From Mucilaginibacter sp. (GTDB taxonomy: Bacteria > Bacteroidota > Bacteroidia > Sphingobacteriales > Sphingobacteriaceae), in assembly GCF_025362475.1 (NCBI RefSeq), contig NZ_JANYGH010000073.1, positions 27,312-91,311 of the forward strand: a stretch of 64,000 nucleotides of DNA. The letters are read 5' to 3'. Under the pieces are notes generated by a model. That model did no database searches. It saw only the letters and a program-made list of their open reading frames with translations, and was not told where the DNA came from. A program made the position numbers and the translations under genes. Shown here piece by piece: positions 8,965-18,062 of this stretch (within the stretch, counting starts at the first letter, position 1; each line of letters opens with the position of its first letter).

Positions 8965-9711
8965 ATGACCGACGACAGCTTTGCCATACGATTACCCCAG
9001 TTTGAAGGTCCGTTTGATCTGCTGCTGTTTTTTATCGAGCGTGATGAGCTTGATATTCACGATATTCCTATCGCCAAAATAGCCGATGATTTTCTGAACT
9101 ACATTCACCAGATGACCAGCCTTAATATGGAACTGGCCAGTGAATTTATATTTGTTGCGGCAACGCTGATGCGCATTAAGGCTAAAATGCTATTGCCCCG
9201 GTATGAAGCCGAAGCAGCCGGCGACGACACGGATACCAAGGAGAACCTGATCAGGAAGCTGATAGAATATAAAAAGTTTAAGGAGCTGTGCGAAGAGCTG
9301 CGCCCCTATGAAGACGAGCGTTTTAAGCAGGAAAAACGCGGCAATATCAAACACGATCTGGAGCAGGTTGAAAAAGTAGTTTTACCGGGCGAGGAACTAT
9401 CAGAAATAACTTTGTATAAGTTGATGCTGGTGCATGATAGGCTGATGCGTAATTATCTTAACCGCAGCGAAGAAGTAAAGCACACGGTAGAACAATATCC
9501 CTACACTATTGAAAAGCAAAAGAAAGCGGTTGCCGATTTGCTTAAGATCAATAAAATGCTCGATTTTAAAGCCCTGGCAAAAGAATCAGACAACAAGGTG
9601 CACTTTGTATACAATTTTTTAGCAGTGTTAGAAATGCTGCAACAGGAACTCATTGATATACAAATAGGATTAGGATATAATAATTTCTGGATATCAAGTA
9701 AGGAAAGCTAA
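8965..9711 (+). CDS. scpA: Segregation and condensation protein A
   Basis: This 248-residue kleisin bridges the SMC dimer with ScpB in chromosome condensation and partition. The N-terminal motif 'FEGPFDLLLFFIERDELDIHDIPIAKI' is described here by its positions, residues 11-37. The SMC-neck binding helix region 'SEFIFVAATLMRIKAKMLLP' follows. An acidic linker and a C-terminal winged-helix segment close the protein. I chose the ATG at 8965 ('MTDDSFAIRLPQFEG') because a longer frame starting at the TTG at 8926 would begin inside the heptamer repeat. scpB is not adjacent. The stop codon overlaps the left arm of the next repeat unit. Confidence 0.93.
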   Translation: MTDDSFAIRLPQFEGPFDLLLFFIERDELDIHDIPIAKIADDFLNYIHQMTSLNMELASEFIFVAATLMRIKAKMLLPRYEAEAAGDDTDTKENLIRKLIEYKKFKELCEELRPYEDERFKQEKRGNIKHDLEQVEKVVLPGEELSEITLYKLMLVHDRLMRNYLNRSEEVKHTVEQYPYTIEKQKKAVADLLKINKMLDFKALAKESDNKVHFVYNFLAVLEMLQQELIDIQIGLGYNNFWISSKES

Positions 9712-9804
9712 AGACAAAAAGCTTTTAGATTAAAAAAAGCCTATATGGCAGATGGAAATTAAAGAGTTTATTTAAAAAGCTTTATGCTTTTGGCCTTTAG
9801 CTTT
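9704..9804. repeat. Imperfect inverted-repeat unit between scpA and glyA
   Basis: The left arm at 9704-9722 (AAAGCTAAAGACAAAAAGC) overlaps the scpA stop codon. The right arm at 9786-9804 is its inverted copy with 17 of 19 positions matching. The arms are made of short AAAGC/GCTTTT words. The unit fills most of the gap to glyA and would form a hairpin in a joint transcript. Confidence 0.65.
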
Positions 9805-9842
9805 TGGCTTTTTATTAACTTAGCGCCGTTTAATTAAACACA

Positions 9843-11129
9843 ATGAAAAGAGACAAAATAATATTTAAGCTTTTGGATGAAGAGCAGCAACGCCAGGAAG
9901 AGGGCATTGAACTTATAGCATCTGAAAATTTTGTAAGCAGGCAGGTAATGGAAGCAGCGGGCTCTGTTGCTACCAATAAATACGCTGAAGGTTTACCGGG
10001 CAAACGTTACTATGGCGGTTGCGAGGTAGTAGATGAAATTGAAACCATTGCTATTGAGCGTGCTAAACAGTTGTTTAATGCCGAGTGGGCAAACGTGCAG
10101 CCGCACTCTGGCGCACAAGCCAATGCGGCAGTAATGCTGGCTTGTTTGCAACCAGGCGATAAAATATTAGGATTTGATCTTTCACATGGTGGTCACTTAA
10201 CACATGGTTCGCCGGTAAATTTTTCTGGTAAATTATATGAGCCGCATTTTTACGGTGTAGTAAAAGAAACCGGTTTAATTGACTATGAGCAACTTAAAAG
10301 AGTAGCATTAGAGCAAAAACCAAAATTGATCATTTGTGGTGCTTCTGCTTACTCGCGCGATTGGGATTATGAGTTTATACGTAAAGTAGCCGATGAAGTT
10401 GGTGCTTTGGTATTGGCTGATATCTCGCATCCATCTGGCCTTATTGCCCGTGGTTTGTTGAAAGATCCACTGCCGCATTGCCACATTGTTACTACAACTA
10501 CCCATAAAACATTGCGTGGCCCACGTGGTGGTTTAATATTGTTAGGAAAAGATTTTGAAAATCCTTATGGTGTAAAAACACCAAAAGGCGAAATTAGGAT
10601 GATGTCGTCATTGTTAGATATGGCTGTATTCCCTGGTACACAGGGAGGCCCGCTTGAGCATATCATTGCTGCTAAAGCAATTGCTTTTGGCGAAGCTTTG
10701 AGCGATAGCTACATGAAATACATTGTGCAGGTTAAAAAGAATGCCGAAGCTATGGCCGAAGCCTTTGTTGCGCGTGGATATCAGATCATATCGGGCGGTA
10801 CAGATAATCACCTGATGTTGATTGATCTTCGTAATAAAAATATTACGGGTAAAGCTGCCGAAAATGCGTTGGTTACTGCCGATATTACGGTTAATAAAAA
10901 CATGGTTCCTTATGATGATAAATCGCCGTTTGTAACTTCAGGTATTCGTGTGGGTACTGCCGCCATCACTACCCGGGGTATGAAAGAAAAACAAATGGAA
11001 GTAATTGTGGAACTGATAGATGCAGTAATTTCAGATCCTGAAAATGAACATTCTATCAAGAAAATTCGTAAAAAGGTGCATAAGCTAATGTACGACTATC
11101 CGTTGTACCGCGAGAACGGCTCAGAATAA
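9843..11129 (+). CDS. glyA: Serine hydroxymethyltransferase
   Basis: This 428-residue fold-type I PLP enzyme interconverts serine and glycine with tetrahydrofolate, the main source of one-carbon units. The PLP lysine is K222 in 'TTTTHKTLRGPRGG'. Other family blocks are 'ASENFVSRQVMEAAGS', 'NKYAEGLPGKRYYGGCE', 'VQPHSGAQANAAV' and 'GTQGGPLEH'. Length is normal. The hybrid kinase gene starts only 3 bp after the stop, so the two are probably co-transcribed even though no functional link is evident. Confidence 0.97.
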   Translation: MKRDKIIFKLLDEEQQRQEEGIELIASENFVSRQVMEAAGSVATNKYAEGLPGKRYYGGCEVVDEIETIAIERAKQLFNAEWANVQPHSGAQANAAVMLACLQPGDKILGFDLSHGGHLTHGSPVNFSGKLYEPHFYGVVKETGLIDYEQLKRVALEQKPKLIICGASAYSRDWDYEFIRKVADEVGALVLADISHPSGLIARGLLKDPLPHCHIVTTTTHKTLRGPRGGLILLGKDFENPYGVKTPKGEIRMMSSLLDMAVFPGTQGGPLEHIIAAKAIAFGEALSDSYMKYIVQVKKNAEAMAEAFVARGYQIISGGTDNHLMLIDLRNKNITGKAAENALVTADITVNKNMVPYDDKSPFVTSGIRVGTAAITTRGMKEKQMEVIVELIDAVISDPENEHSIKKIRKKVHKLMYDYPLYRENGSE

Positions 11130-11132
11130 AGA

Positions 11133-14100
11133 ATGATAAACAAGCAACATGGACTTATAAACGATGAAGAAAGGCGCTTAGCGGCGCTGAAATCATACCA
11201 TGTGCTTGATACGTTGCCCGAGAGGGAGTATGATGCCATAACCCGTTTGGCATCATATATATGTAATGTACCCATTGCCCTGATCACCTTAATTGATGCT
11301 GACAGGCAATGGTTCAAATCAAAATTTGGCACCGGCAAGGGAGAAACACCCCGCGCCGGTGCTTTTTGCAATAAAGCCATTTTAGATGATGGTATCCTTG
11401 AAGTAAACGATGCACTGGCGGATGATGATTTTAGGGATAATATATTTGTAACCAGTCAAAATGTTCGGTTCTACGCCGGCGCTCCCCTAATTGACCCCGA
11501 TGGTTACCATTTAGGCTCCGTTTGTGTTATTGATATGGTGCCACGTAAGCTCAGCGATGAGCAACTGGATGCTCTGCGTACACTGGCCGATGAGGTAATG
11601 TCGCACCTTACGCAGCGTAGGCAAAAGTTTGAGCTGGAGCAAAGCCTGGTACGTTATAAGGAGTTTTACGATTTGTTTGACAGCTCGCCTGATATTCATT
11701 GTATTATGGACAGGCATTTTAATATTGAACAGGTAAACCGCTCTGCAAAATCAATTTTAGGTTTTAGTCCGGAGGAAATAATAGGGCAGCCCATCTGGAA
11801 CTATTTCCCGGAAGAGGAGAAGATCAGATCATTAAAAATACTTAAAGAGGGTTTAAACAAACAGCAACGTAAATTTGATATTGAAGCTGTTTTATTGACC
11901 CCTGCTGAAGATATAAAATGGATAAGCTGGTCGGTTACTTTTAGTGGGAATAAATGGTTTGCAAGCGGCCGCGATATAAGTTACCAGAAACGCATATCGC
12001 AGGAAGTTGAACAACTGGCATTAGTGGCCAGCAAAGTAAGCAATGGTGTAGTAATAAGTAATGCTGCCGATGAAGTTGTTTGGGTAAATAATGCCTTTGA
12101 GCATATTACAGGTTTTAACTTTGCCGATGTTGAAAATAAATACCTTGGTACTACACTTAAGGGTAAGTTGGTTGATCCTGCCGCCGAAGCAAAATTACAG
12201 GCTTCGATAAATAATAAGCAATCATACGAGGCAGAGCTTCTGATAACTACCAAAAATGGTGAACTTTTATGGATAACCGTGGTAAATTCGGTTATACGCA
12301 ACAGTGAGGGAGAGGTTGATAAATTTATCAGGGTCATCATTGATATATCGGCCCGGAAAAAAATTGAACAGGATCTTGAAATCTTATCTTTCGCGGCCAG
12401 GAAATCGCCAAGCGGGATCTTTATCCGTGATATTGAGGGCCGTTTTTTATGGGCAAATGAAGCGCTGGAAGATGTTATTGGCTACTCCTTTGCCGAACTG
12501 GAGGGGAAAGCATTAGGCACTTCGCTGTTAGGCGAAGACTCTGACCTTACCGTGTTTGAGAGTGCGGTACAAGCCGTAAAGGAGAATAAGCCCTACGAGG
12601 TTGAAATTAAAGTTTATAAAAAAGACGGCACCCCAATATGGATCTTCTTATCCAATAGCCCGATATTTAACGAAGCCGGCAAGGTTGACAGGCAAATAGG
12701 GGTAATGGTTGATATAACCGAACGGAAAAAAAATGAAGCAGAGGTTACCCTGCTGTCTTTAGTAGCAAGCAAGGCCACAAGCGGCATTGTAATAAATAAT
12801 AGCGACGGTAAGGTTGAATGGGTAAATAAAGCCTTTGAGGGAATTACCGGCTACACTATCAATGACGTAAATGGCAATCACCTGGGCGATGTGCTAAAAG
12901 GGGCACTTACCGATGTGGCCATCATTCAACGTGCACGCGAGCTTTCAAAAAATAAGCAATCGTTTGAGGTAGACCTTCTTATCTATCGAAAAGACGGACA
13001 GCCTTTATGGGTTTCGGTCATCAATTCGGTGATATTGGACAGGCATGGCAAGGTTGATAAATATGTTGAGGTAATTATTGATATTACCGCCAAAAAGAAA
13101 GCCGAAATAGAACTTATTGCCGCCAAGGAGGAGGCATTGCAGCTGAGCAGGGCCAAAGATATGTTTATATCGGTGATGAGCCACGAAATCCGTACACCGT
13201 TAAACGCCGTAATTGGAATGTCGCACCTGTTAAGGGACGATGATCCGCGGGAATCGCAAAAGGAAAACCTGGAAATATTGAGGTTCTCTGCAGAAAATTT
13301 ATTGACACTCATAAATGATGTGCTGGACTTTGCAAAAATGGAGACGGGTAATGTGGAGCTTGAAAAAGTTAGGGTTGACATCCGCGAGCTGATACAAAGC
13401 GTTAGCAGCAGCCTGCAATATAAAGCTGCCGAAAAAAATATATACCTTAGCAAAACTGTAGAGGATGCTATACCGCAATTTATAATAGGTGATCGTACCC
13501 GTTTAAGTCAGATATTATTAAACCTTGTAAGTAATGCTGTTAAGTTTACAGATGAAGGCGGGGTAAATATAGATCTGAAGATTATCCAGGAAAGCGATAA
13601 AGATGTAAGGATTAGGTTTTCAATAACAGATACCGGGATTGGTATTGCGGCTGACAAGATAAATTTAATATTTGAACAGTTTAAGCAGGCAGATGTTGAC
13701 ACCACGCGTAAATATGGGGGAACAGGTTTAGGATTGGCCATAAGCAAACGCCTTATCGAGCTGCACGATTCACGGATAAATGTGGATAGTGTACCCGGGC
13801 AAGGTTCAGTTTTTTGGTTTACGATAACCTTTAATAGAGCAGATAATCAATTGAAAAGCAATTATAATAACGTGGAAGAAGGACTGAAAATTAACGTACT
13901 GGTAGTTGATGATAATCAGATAAATCGTTTGTTGATCAATAAGATACTAAAAAAGTGGGGCGCAGACGCAGATTTTGCCGAGAATGGCGTTGAAGCGATA
14001 AATAAAATAGAAGCTAATCAAAACTACAATGTGGTGCTGATGGATATTCACATGCCCGAAATGGGAGGATTGGAAGCTACCCAGGTGATTCGTTCAAATC

Positions 14101-14261
14101 CCGGGTCGTATTTTCAGCAATTGCCTATAATAGCCCTAACAGCATCAATGCTTAGCAACCAAATGGGCGAAATAGACAATGCCGGTATGAACGATTATAT
14201 CCTGAAACCATTTGACCCAAAAGTACTTTACGAAAAATTAAGCCGATATCAGCATCAGTAA
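11133..14261 (+). CDS. GAF/multi-PAS hybrid histidine kinase with receiver
   Basis: This 1042-residue soluble sensor kinase has no signal peptide or membrane segment. The order is: GAF domain (about 20-165); four PAS domains starting near 178, 296, 418 and 541, each of the last three followed by a PAC-like 'DKxxxVxxDI' tail; HisKA with phospho-acceptor H684 in 'VMSHEIRTPLNAVIGM'; HATPase_c with N-box 'LLNLVSNAVKFTDEGG' and G-box 'GTGLGLAIS'; and a C-terminal receiver with phospho-acceptor D971 in 'VVLMDIHMPEMGG'. No output domain follows, so signalling must pass through the receiver to a partner encoded elsewhere. PAS 2 and PAS 4 are near duplicates. Cytoplasmic location is inferred. Confidence 0.93.
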   Translation: MINKQHGLINDEERRLAALKSYHVLDTLPEREYDAITRLASYICNVPIALITLIDADRQWFKSKFGTGKGETPRAGAFCNKAILDDGILEVNDALADDDFRDNIFVTSQNVRFYAGAPLIDPDGYHLGSVCVIDMVPRKLSDEQLDALRTLADEVMSHLTQRRQKFELEQSLVRYKEFYDLFDSSPDIHCIMDRHFNIEQVNRSAKSILGFSPEEIIGQPIWNYFPEEEKIRSLKILKEGLNKQQRKFDIEAVLLTPAEDIKWISWSVTFSGNKWFASGRDISYQKRISQEVEQLALVASKVSNGVVISNAADEVVWVNNAFEHITGFNFADVENKYLGTTLKGKLVDPAAEAKLQASINNKQSYEAELLITTKNGELLWITVVNSVIRNSEGEVDKFIRVIIDISARKKIEQDLEILSFAARKSPSGIFIRDIEGRFLWANEALEDVIGYSFAELEGKALGTSLLGEDSDLTVFESAVQAVKENKPYEVEIKVYKKDGTPIWIFLSNSPIFNEAGKVDRQIGVMVDITERKKNEAEVTLLSLVASKATSGIVINNSDGKVEWVNKAFEGITGYTINDVNGNHLGDVLKGALTDVAIIQRARELSKNKQSFEVDLLIYRKDGQPLWVSVINSVILDRHGKVDKYVEVIIDITAKKKAEIELIAAKEEALQLSRAKDMFISVMSHEIRTPLNAVIGMSHLLRDDDPRESQKENLEILRFSAENLLTLINDVLDFAKMETGNVELEKVRVDIRELIQSVSSSLQYKAAEKNIYLSKTVEDAIPQFIIGDRTRLSQILLNLVSNAVKFTDEGGVNIDLKIIQESDKDVRIRFSITDTGIGIAADKINLIFEQFKQADVDTTRKYGGTGLGLAISKRLIELHDSRINVDSVPGQGSVFWFTITFNRADNQLKSNYNNVEEGLKINVLVVDDNQINRLLINKILKKWGADADFAENGVEAINKIEANQNYNVVLMDIHMPEMGGLEATQVIRSNPGSYFQQLPIIALTASMLSNQMGEIDNAGMNDYILKPFDPKVLYEKLSRYQHQ

Positions 14262-14379
14262 TTTGATGTGCAGATTTCAGATGTGCAAATTAAGTTGCAT
14301 AACGGGGAGTTGCTGAAACCATGTCTTAGAATGGTAAAATCCTGAGAACACTGAAAGGGGAATGACGTTTTGAAAAGTT

Positions 14380-14473
14380 TGTCATCCTGAACGCAGTGAA
14401 GGATCTAATCACAGACTTTACAGGGCGAAGAAGCATGGCGAATAGCAGATCCTTCACTGCGTTCAGGATGACA
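14380..14473. repeat. Perfect 27-bp inverted repeat, 40-nt loop
   Basis: The arms at 14380-14406 (beginning TGTCATCCTGAACGCAGTGA) and 14447-14473 are exact reverse complements. The unit lies between the convergent kinase and comF genes. It is a REP/MITE-like palindrome and could also act as a transcription end for both genes. Confidence 0.85.
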
Positions 14474-14488
14474 ATATTTAAAAAAAAG

Positions 14489-15187
14489 CTACACCGCATA
14501 CGCAATGGTAGCGATGCTCAATTTCAACCCCGGTACTTTTAGCAATTCAATTCCACAGGCTTCAAGCGTTGATCCGGTAGTTACAATATCATCAACCAGT
14601 AAAATATGTTTGCCTTCCAGTCTATGTGGTTTGCTAACGGCAAAAACCTCCTGCATATTCTCAAACCTTGCAAAGCGCGATTTATGGGTTTGTGTGTCTG
14701 TTGCAATTACACGTACCAGGTTATCAATCTCAACGGTGGCATTTAGTTTTTGAGCCAGCCCATCAGCAAAGCAGGCACTTTGATTGTAGCCGCGCATTTT
14801 GAGCCGTTTTTTATGTAGGGGTACCGGGATAATATAGTCTGCCGTATTAAATACAGGATTTTCTGCTAACTGGTTACCCGCTATATTTCCTAAAATATTA
14901 CCTATTTGCTTCATCCCGCTGTATTTAAAATGATGCATCAGGTTTTGTACGTTGCCACCTTTGTTAAAAAAGTAAAGGGCATAAGCTGCCCCGATGTTTA
15001 TTTTACCATAAAACTGCTGTGCAACAATATTATCCGGCTGGGTATGAAAATTGGTATAGGGTAAATTGTACCGGCAATCGGAGCAAATGACATGCTCGTT
15101 GGCCACCAGGCTGGCGTTACAGGCAGCACAAAGTTCAGGAAAAAGCAAGGCAACAAAATCGGCAAGGTAACCGCCAGGTAATTTCAT
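14489..15187 (-). CDS. ComF family phosphoribosyltransferase
   Basis: This 232-residue protein has an N-terminal zinc-ribbon, 'LCAACNASLVANEHVICSDC', followed by a type I phosphoribosyltransferase domain. The PRPP-binding motif is 'LLVDDIVTTGSTLEACG' near the C-terminus, with the basic 'PLHKKRLKMRGYNQS' block typical of ComF. In naturally competent species ComF takes part in DNA uptake or processing; in Bacteroidota its role is not established to my knowledge. It sits 23 bp downstream of rlmN on the minus strand. Confidence 0.9.
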   Translation of the reverse strand: MKLPGGYLADFVALLFPELCAACNASLVANEHVICSDCRYNLPYTNFHTQPDNIVAQQFYGKINIGAAYALYFFNKGGNVQNLMHHFKYSGMKQIGNILGNIAGNQLAENPVFNTADYIIPVPLHKKRLKMRGYNQSACFADGLAQKLNATVEIDNLVRVIATDTQTHKSRFARFENMQEVFAVSKPHRLEGKHILLVDDIVTTGSTLEACGIELLKVPGLKLSIATIAYAV

Positions 15188-15210
15188 GCCATTAATTTAA
15201 CGCAGATTTT

Positions 15211-16278
15211 TTAAACTTCGGCAACTTTTGCTTTTTCTTTGATAGCCAGCTGACCGCATGCCGCATCAATATCCTTACCCCGGCTGCGGCGTAAGTGCGT
15301 ATTGATACCTTGTTTTATGAGGTAATTAGCAAAAGCTTCTACTTTATCTTCGTCGGCATTAATAAAACTGGCAAATGAAATTGGGTTGTATTCAATAATA
15401 TTTACCTTACAAGGCAGGTGTTTGCAAAATTTAGCAAGCTCCATGGCATCCTGTATATTATCATTAACCCCATCAAAAATGATGTACTCGTAGGTTACCG
15501 GGTTTTTGGTTTTGGCGTAATAATATTTCAGCGCTTCGGCCAGTGCCTTTAATGAGTTTTGCTCATTTATAGGCATTATGGTATTACGCTTTTCGTCGTT
15601 AGCGGCATGTAAGGACAGGGCCAGGTTGAATTTTACTTCATCATCACCCAGCTTTTTAATCATTTTGGCAATACCTGCAGTTGATACCGTTATCCTCTTT
15701 GGCGACATATTAAGGCCATCCTCGGCCGTAATACGCTCTATGGAGTCCATTACATTTTTGTAATTAAGCAGGGGTTCGCCCATGCCCATGTATACAATGT
15801 TTGATAATGGGATGCCATAGTTTTCGCGGGCCTGCCGGTCTATAAGTACTACCTGATCGTAAATTTCATCGGGATTCAGATTCCTTTTACGTTCCATATA
15901 TCCTGTTGCACAAAACTTGCAAGTGAGGCTACAGCCCACCTGGGACGACACGCAAGCCGTCATTCTGCCCGGAGTTGGAATTAAAACACCCTCAATTAGA
16001 TGAGTATCATGTAAAATAAAAGAATTTTTTATAGTTTTATCAGCACTAATCTGTGATGTATTAATTTTAACGTTGTTGATAACAAAGTTATCATCCAGTT
16101 TAGTGCGCAGTTCTTTTGAAATATTGCTCATCTCGTTAAAAGAAAAGCACGATTTTTTCCAAAGCCATTCATATACTTGCTTAGCCCTGAAGCTTTTTTC
16201 CTCCATACGGATAAAATGCTCCTGTAAGGCTTTCAAACTCAGGCTTCGGATATCAATTTTACCTTTTGTATTGTTCAC
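15211..16278 (-). CDS. rlmN: 23S rRNA (adenine2503-C2)-methyltransferase
   Basis: This 355-residue radical-SAM enzyme methylates C2 of A2503 in 23S rRNA and A37 in some tRNAs. The Fe-S motif is 'CSLTCKFCATGYMERKRNL' (CxxxCxxC), preceded by 'QVGCS'. SAM-binding blocks follow at 'VYMGMGEPLLNYKNV' and 'RITVSTAGIAKMIKKL'. The resolving cysteine near the C-terminus is in 'GKDIDAACGQLA'. All RlmN landmarks and the expected length are present. It is the first gene of a probable two-gene unit with comF. Confidence 0.96.
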   Translation of the reverse strand: MNNTKGKIDIRSLSLKALQEHFIRMEEKSFRAKQVYEWLWKKSCFSFNEMSNISKELRTKLDDNFVINNVKINTSQISADKTIKNSFILHDTHLIEGVLIPTPGRMTACVSSQVGCSLTCKFCATGYMERKRNLNPDEIYDQVVLIDRQARENYGIPLSNIVYMGMGEPLLNYKNVMDSIERITAEDGLNMSPKRITVSTAGIAKMIKKLGDDEVKFNLALSLHAANDEKRNTIMPINEQNSLKALAEALKYYYAKTKNPVTYEYIIFDGVNDNIQDAMELAKFCKHLPCKVNIIEYNPISFASFINADEDKVEAFANYLIKQGINTHLRRSRGKDIDAACGQLAIKEKAKVAEV

Positions 16279-16433
16279 ACTGCAAAAGTACTTAAATTTA
16301 AAAAAATCTGTCTTTTTTTAAAGTCATTCTTTTTTGTAGAATAAAAAACAATAATTAAAAGTTAATTGTAGATATTCTATACAGGGATTGGTTTAATGAA
16401 ACGATATGAGTGAGTTACCAAGTTTAAATTTGA

Positions 16434-17600
16434 ATGAAAAGTTTTAGAGCCGATTACGTTTTTCCCGTTTATGCCGATCCTGTTAAGAATGGAATTGTCA
16501 CTGTTGATGATCTGGGTAAGATCATTTCAGTTACAGATTATCACAACCCTCCAGATGGCCCCATTGAACAACTGAGTGGTATTATTTGCCCCGGATTTGT
16601 TAACACCCACTGTCATACAGAATTATCGCATTTAAAAGAGAAAATAAAACCCGGCAACGGATTGGTTTCTTTTATTAAAGATATTCAATCCTTCAGAAAT
16701 TCTGACCAAAAACTGGTTGAGGATGCCATAGAATTGGCTGATAAGGAAATGTATGATAATGGTATTGTTGCCGTTGGTGATATATCCAATGCCAACTTCA
16801 GCATTCCAATGAAGGCTAAAAGTAAGTTGTACTATCATACTTTTGTAGAAGCCTTTGGCTTTTTACCTCAAAATGCCGAGGATGTGTTTAATAAGGCGCT
16901 GGCTTTACTTAATGAGTTTAAGCCAATGCCGAGTTCAATCACGCCGCATGCGCCTTATTCGGTATCAAAAGATCTGTTTAAGCTAATTAAGAAATATTGC
17001 GAAGACGGCCAGAACCTCATTAGCATCCATAACCAGGAAACAGAGGACGAAAACAAGTTTTACCGCTATAAACTTGGGGGCTTCCTTGATCTTTATGAGC
17101 ATTTTGGTATTGATATCAGTTACTTTAAGCCGCAGGCACGTAACTCTATGCAATCCATCATTCCGCTGTTAACCAATAAGCAAAATATACTGCTGGTTCA
17201 TAACACGTGTACCAATTTAAAGGATATTTACTTCATTAAACGTTTCGATCGTAAAATAAACTGGTGCTTTTGCCCCAATGCCAATTTATATATAGAGGGA
17301 AAATTGCCCAAAATTGAACTTTTTGTTGACCAGGGCTTTAACATTACATTAGGTACCGATAGTCTGGCATCAAACAAGAGCCTTTGTATCCTTAGCGAAA
17401 TGCGTACTATTCAAAAGAAATTTCCGGCAATAAGTACCCAGCGGTTAATTGAATGGGGCACACTTAACGGCGCGGAGTTTTTGGGTATTGATGAGGATAA
17501 AGGCTCATTACAACCCGGCAAAACACCAGGCCTTAATTTAATAACAGGTTTAGATGGGTTGAAATTAACGCCGGAATCAAAAGTTAAAAAATTAATTTAG
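16434..17600 (+). CDS. Amidohydrolase family protein (possible aminofutalosine deaminase)
   Basis: This 388-residue metal-dependent hydrolase belongs to the chlorohydrolase/adenosine-deaminase-like branch. Metal ligands are visible as HxH in 'GFVNTHCHTELSHLK' (near residue 61), His in 'PHAPYSVSKDLF' and 'ISIHNQETEDE', a His in 'LLVHNTC' and the catalytic Asp in 'LGTDSLASNKSLC'. The pattern matches deaminases of the SAH/aminofutalosine type, and in Bacteroidota such genes are often linked to menaquinone synthesis. No other futalosine gene is nearby, so the substrate is left open. Confidence 0.82.
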   Translation: MKSFRADYVFPVYADPVKNGIVTVDDLGKIISVTDYHNPPDGPIEQLSGIICPGFVNTHCHTELSHLKEKIKPGNGLVSFIKDIQSFRNSDQKLVEDAIELADKEMYDNGIVAVGDISNANFSIPMKAKSKLYYHTFVEAFGFLPQNAEDVFNKALALLNEFKPMPSSITPHAPYSVSKDLFKLIKKYCEDGQNLISIHNQETEDENKFYRYKLGGFLDLYEHFGIDISYFKPQARNSMQSIIPLLTNKQNILLVHNTCTNLKDIYFIKRFDRKINWCFCPNANLYIEGKLPKIELFVDQGFNITLGTDSLASNKSLCILSEMRTIQKKFPAISTQRLIEWGTLNGAEFLGIDEDKGSLQPGKTPGLNLITGLDGLKLTPESKVKKLI

Positions 17601-17602
17601 GG

Positions 17603-17736
17603 GAGTGATGAATGGTTGATGGAGTTAAATTATGTAGATTAATTTAGATTAAGTTAATTTGCGTTTGATAGAAACATTAGATAGCTGATTGGGTGATTTT
17701 AAAAAAACTACTCACCTAATCAACTACTCACCACTC
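17603..17736. repeat. Imperfect inverted-repeat unit before acylphosphatase gene
   Basis: The left arm 17603-17620 (GAGTGATGAATGGTTGAT) starts 2 bp after the amidohydrolase stop. The right arm 17719-17736 is its inverted copy with 15 of 18 positions matching. The right side is a run of ACTCACC/ACTACTC-like words. The unit ends 7 bp before the next start codon. Confidence 0.6.
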
Positions 17737-17743
17737 ACTAAAT

Positions 17744-18022
17744 ATGAAACATCTTAATATCACAGTTAAAGGCACAGTTCAAGGCGTTATGTACCGCAAA
17801 GCAACCAAGGCGGTGGCCGATCAACTGGGGGTGAGGGGCTTTGTGAAAAATGAACCCAACGGAGATGTTTACATTGAAGCCGAAGCGGATAATACCATTA
17901 TGGAAATGTTTATAGATTGGTGTAACGAAGGCCCGGAAGATGCCGAGGTTACATCTATTGAAACCCATGAGGGCGAATTAAAAAACTATCGTAATTTTGA
18001 GGTTGTAAAAAAGCGCTTATAA
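17744..18022 (+). CDS. Acylphosphatase
   Basis: This is a 92-residue single-domain enzyme that hydrolyses acyl phosphates. The family signature with the catalytic Arg is 'VKGTVQGVMYRKATKAVADQ'. The second motif, 'GVRGFVKNEPNGDVYIEAEA', carries the catalytic Asn. One common substitution is visible: the loop reads GTVQGVMYR where GxVQGVGFR is usual. This is frequent in the family and should not affect activity. Confidence 0.94.
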   Translation: MKHLNITVKGTVQGVMYRKATKAVADQLGVRGFVKNEPNGDVYIEAEADNTIMEMFIDWCNEGPEDAEVTSIETHEGELKNYRNFEVVKKRL

Positions 18023-18062
18023 ATAGGATCAGGTCCTGAATTAATTACAACTAACATCACCA

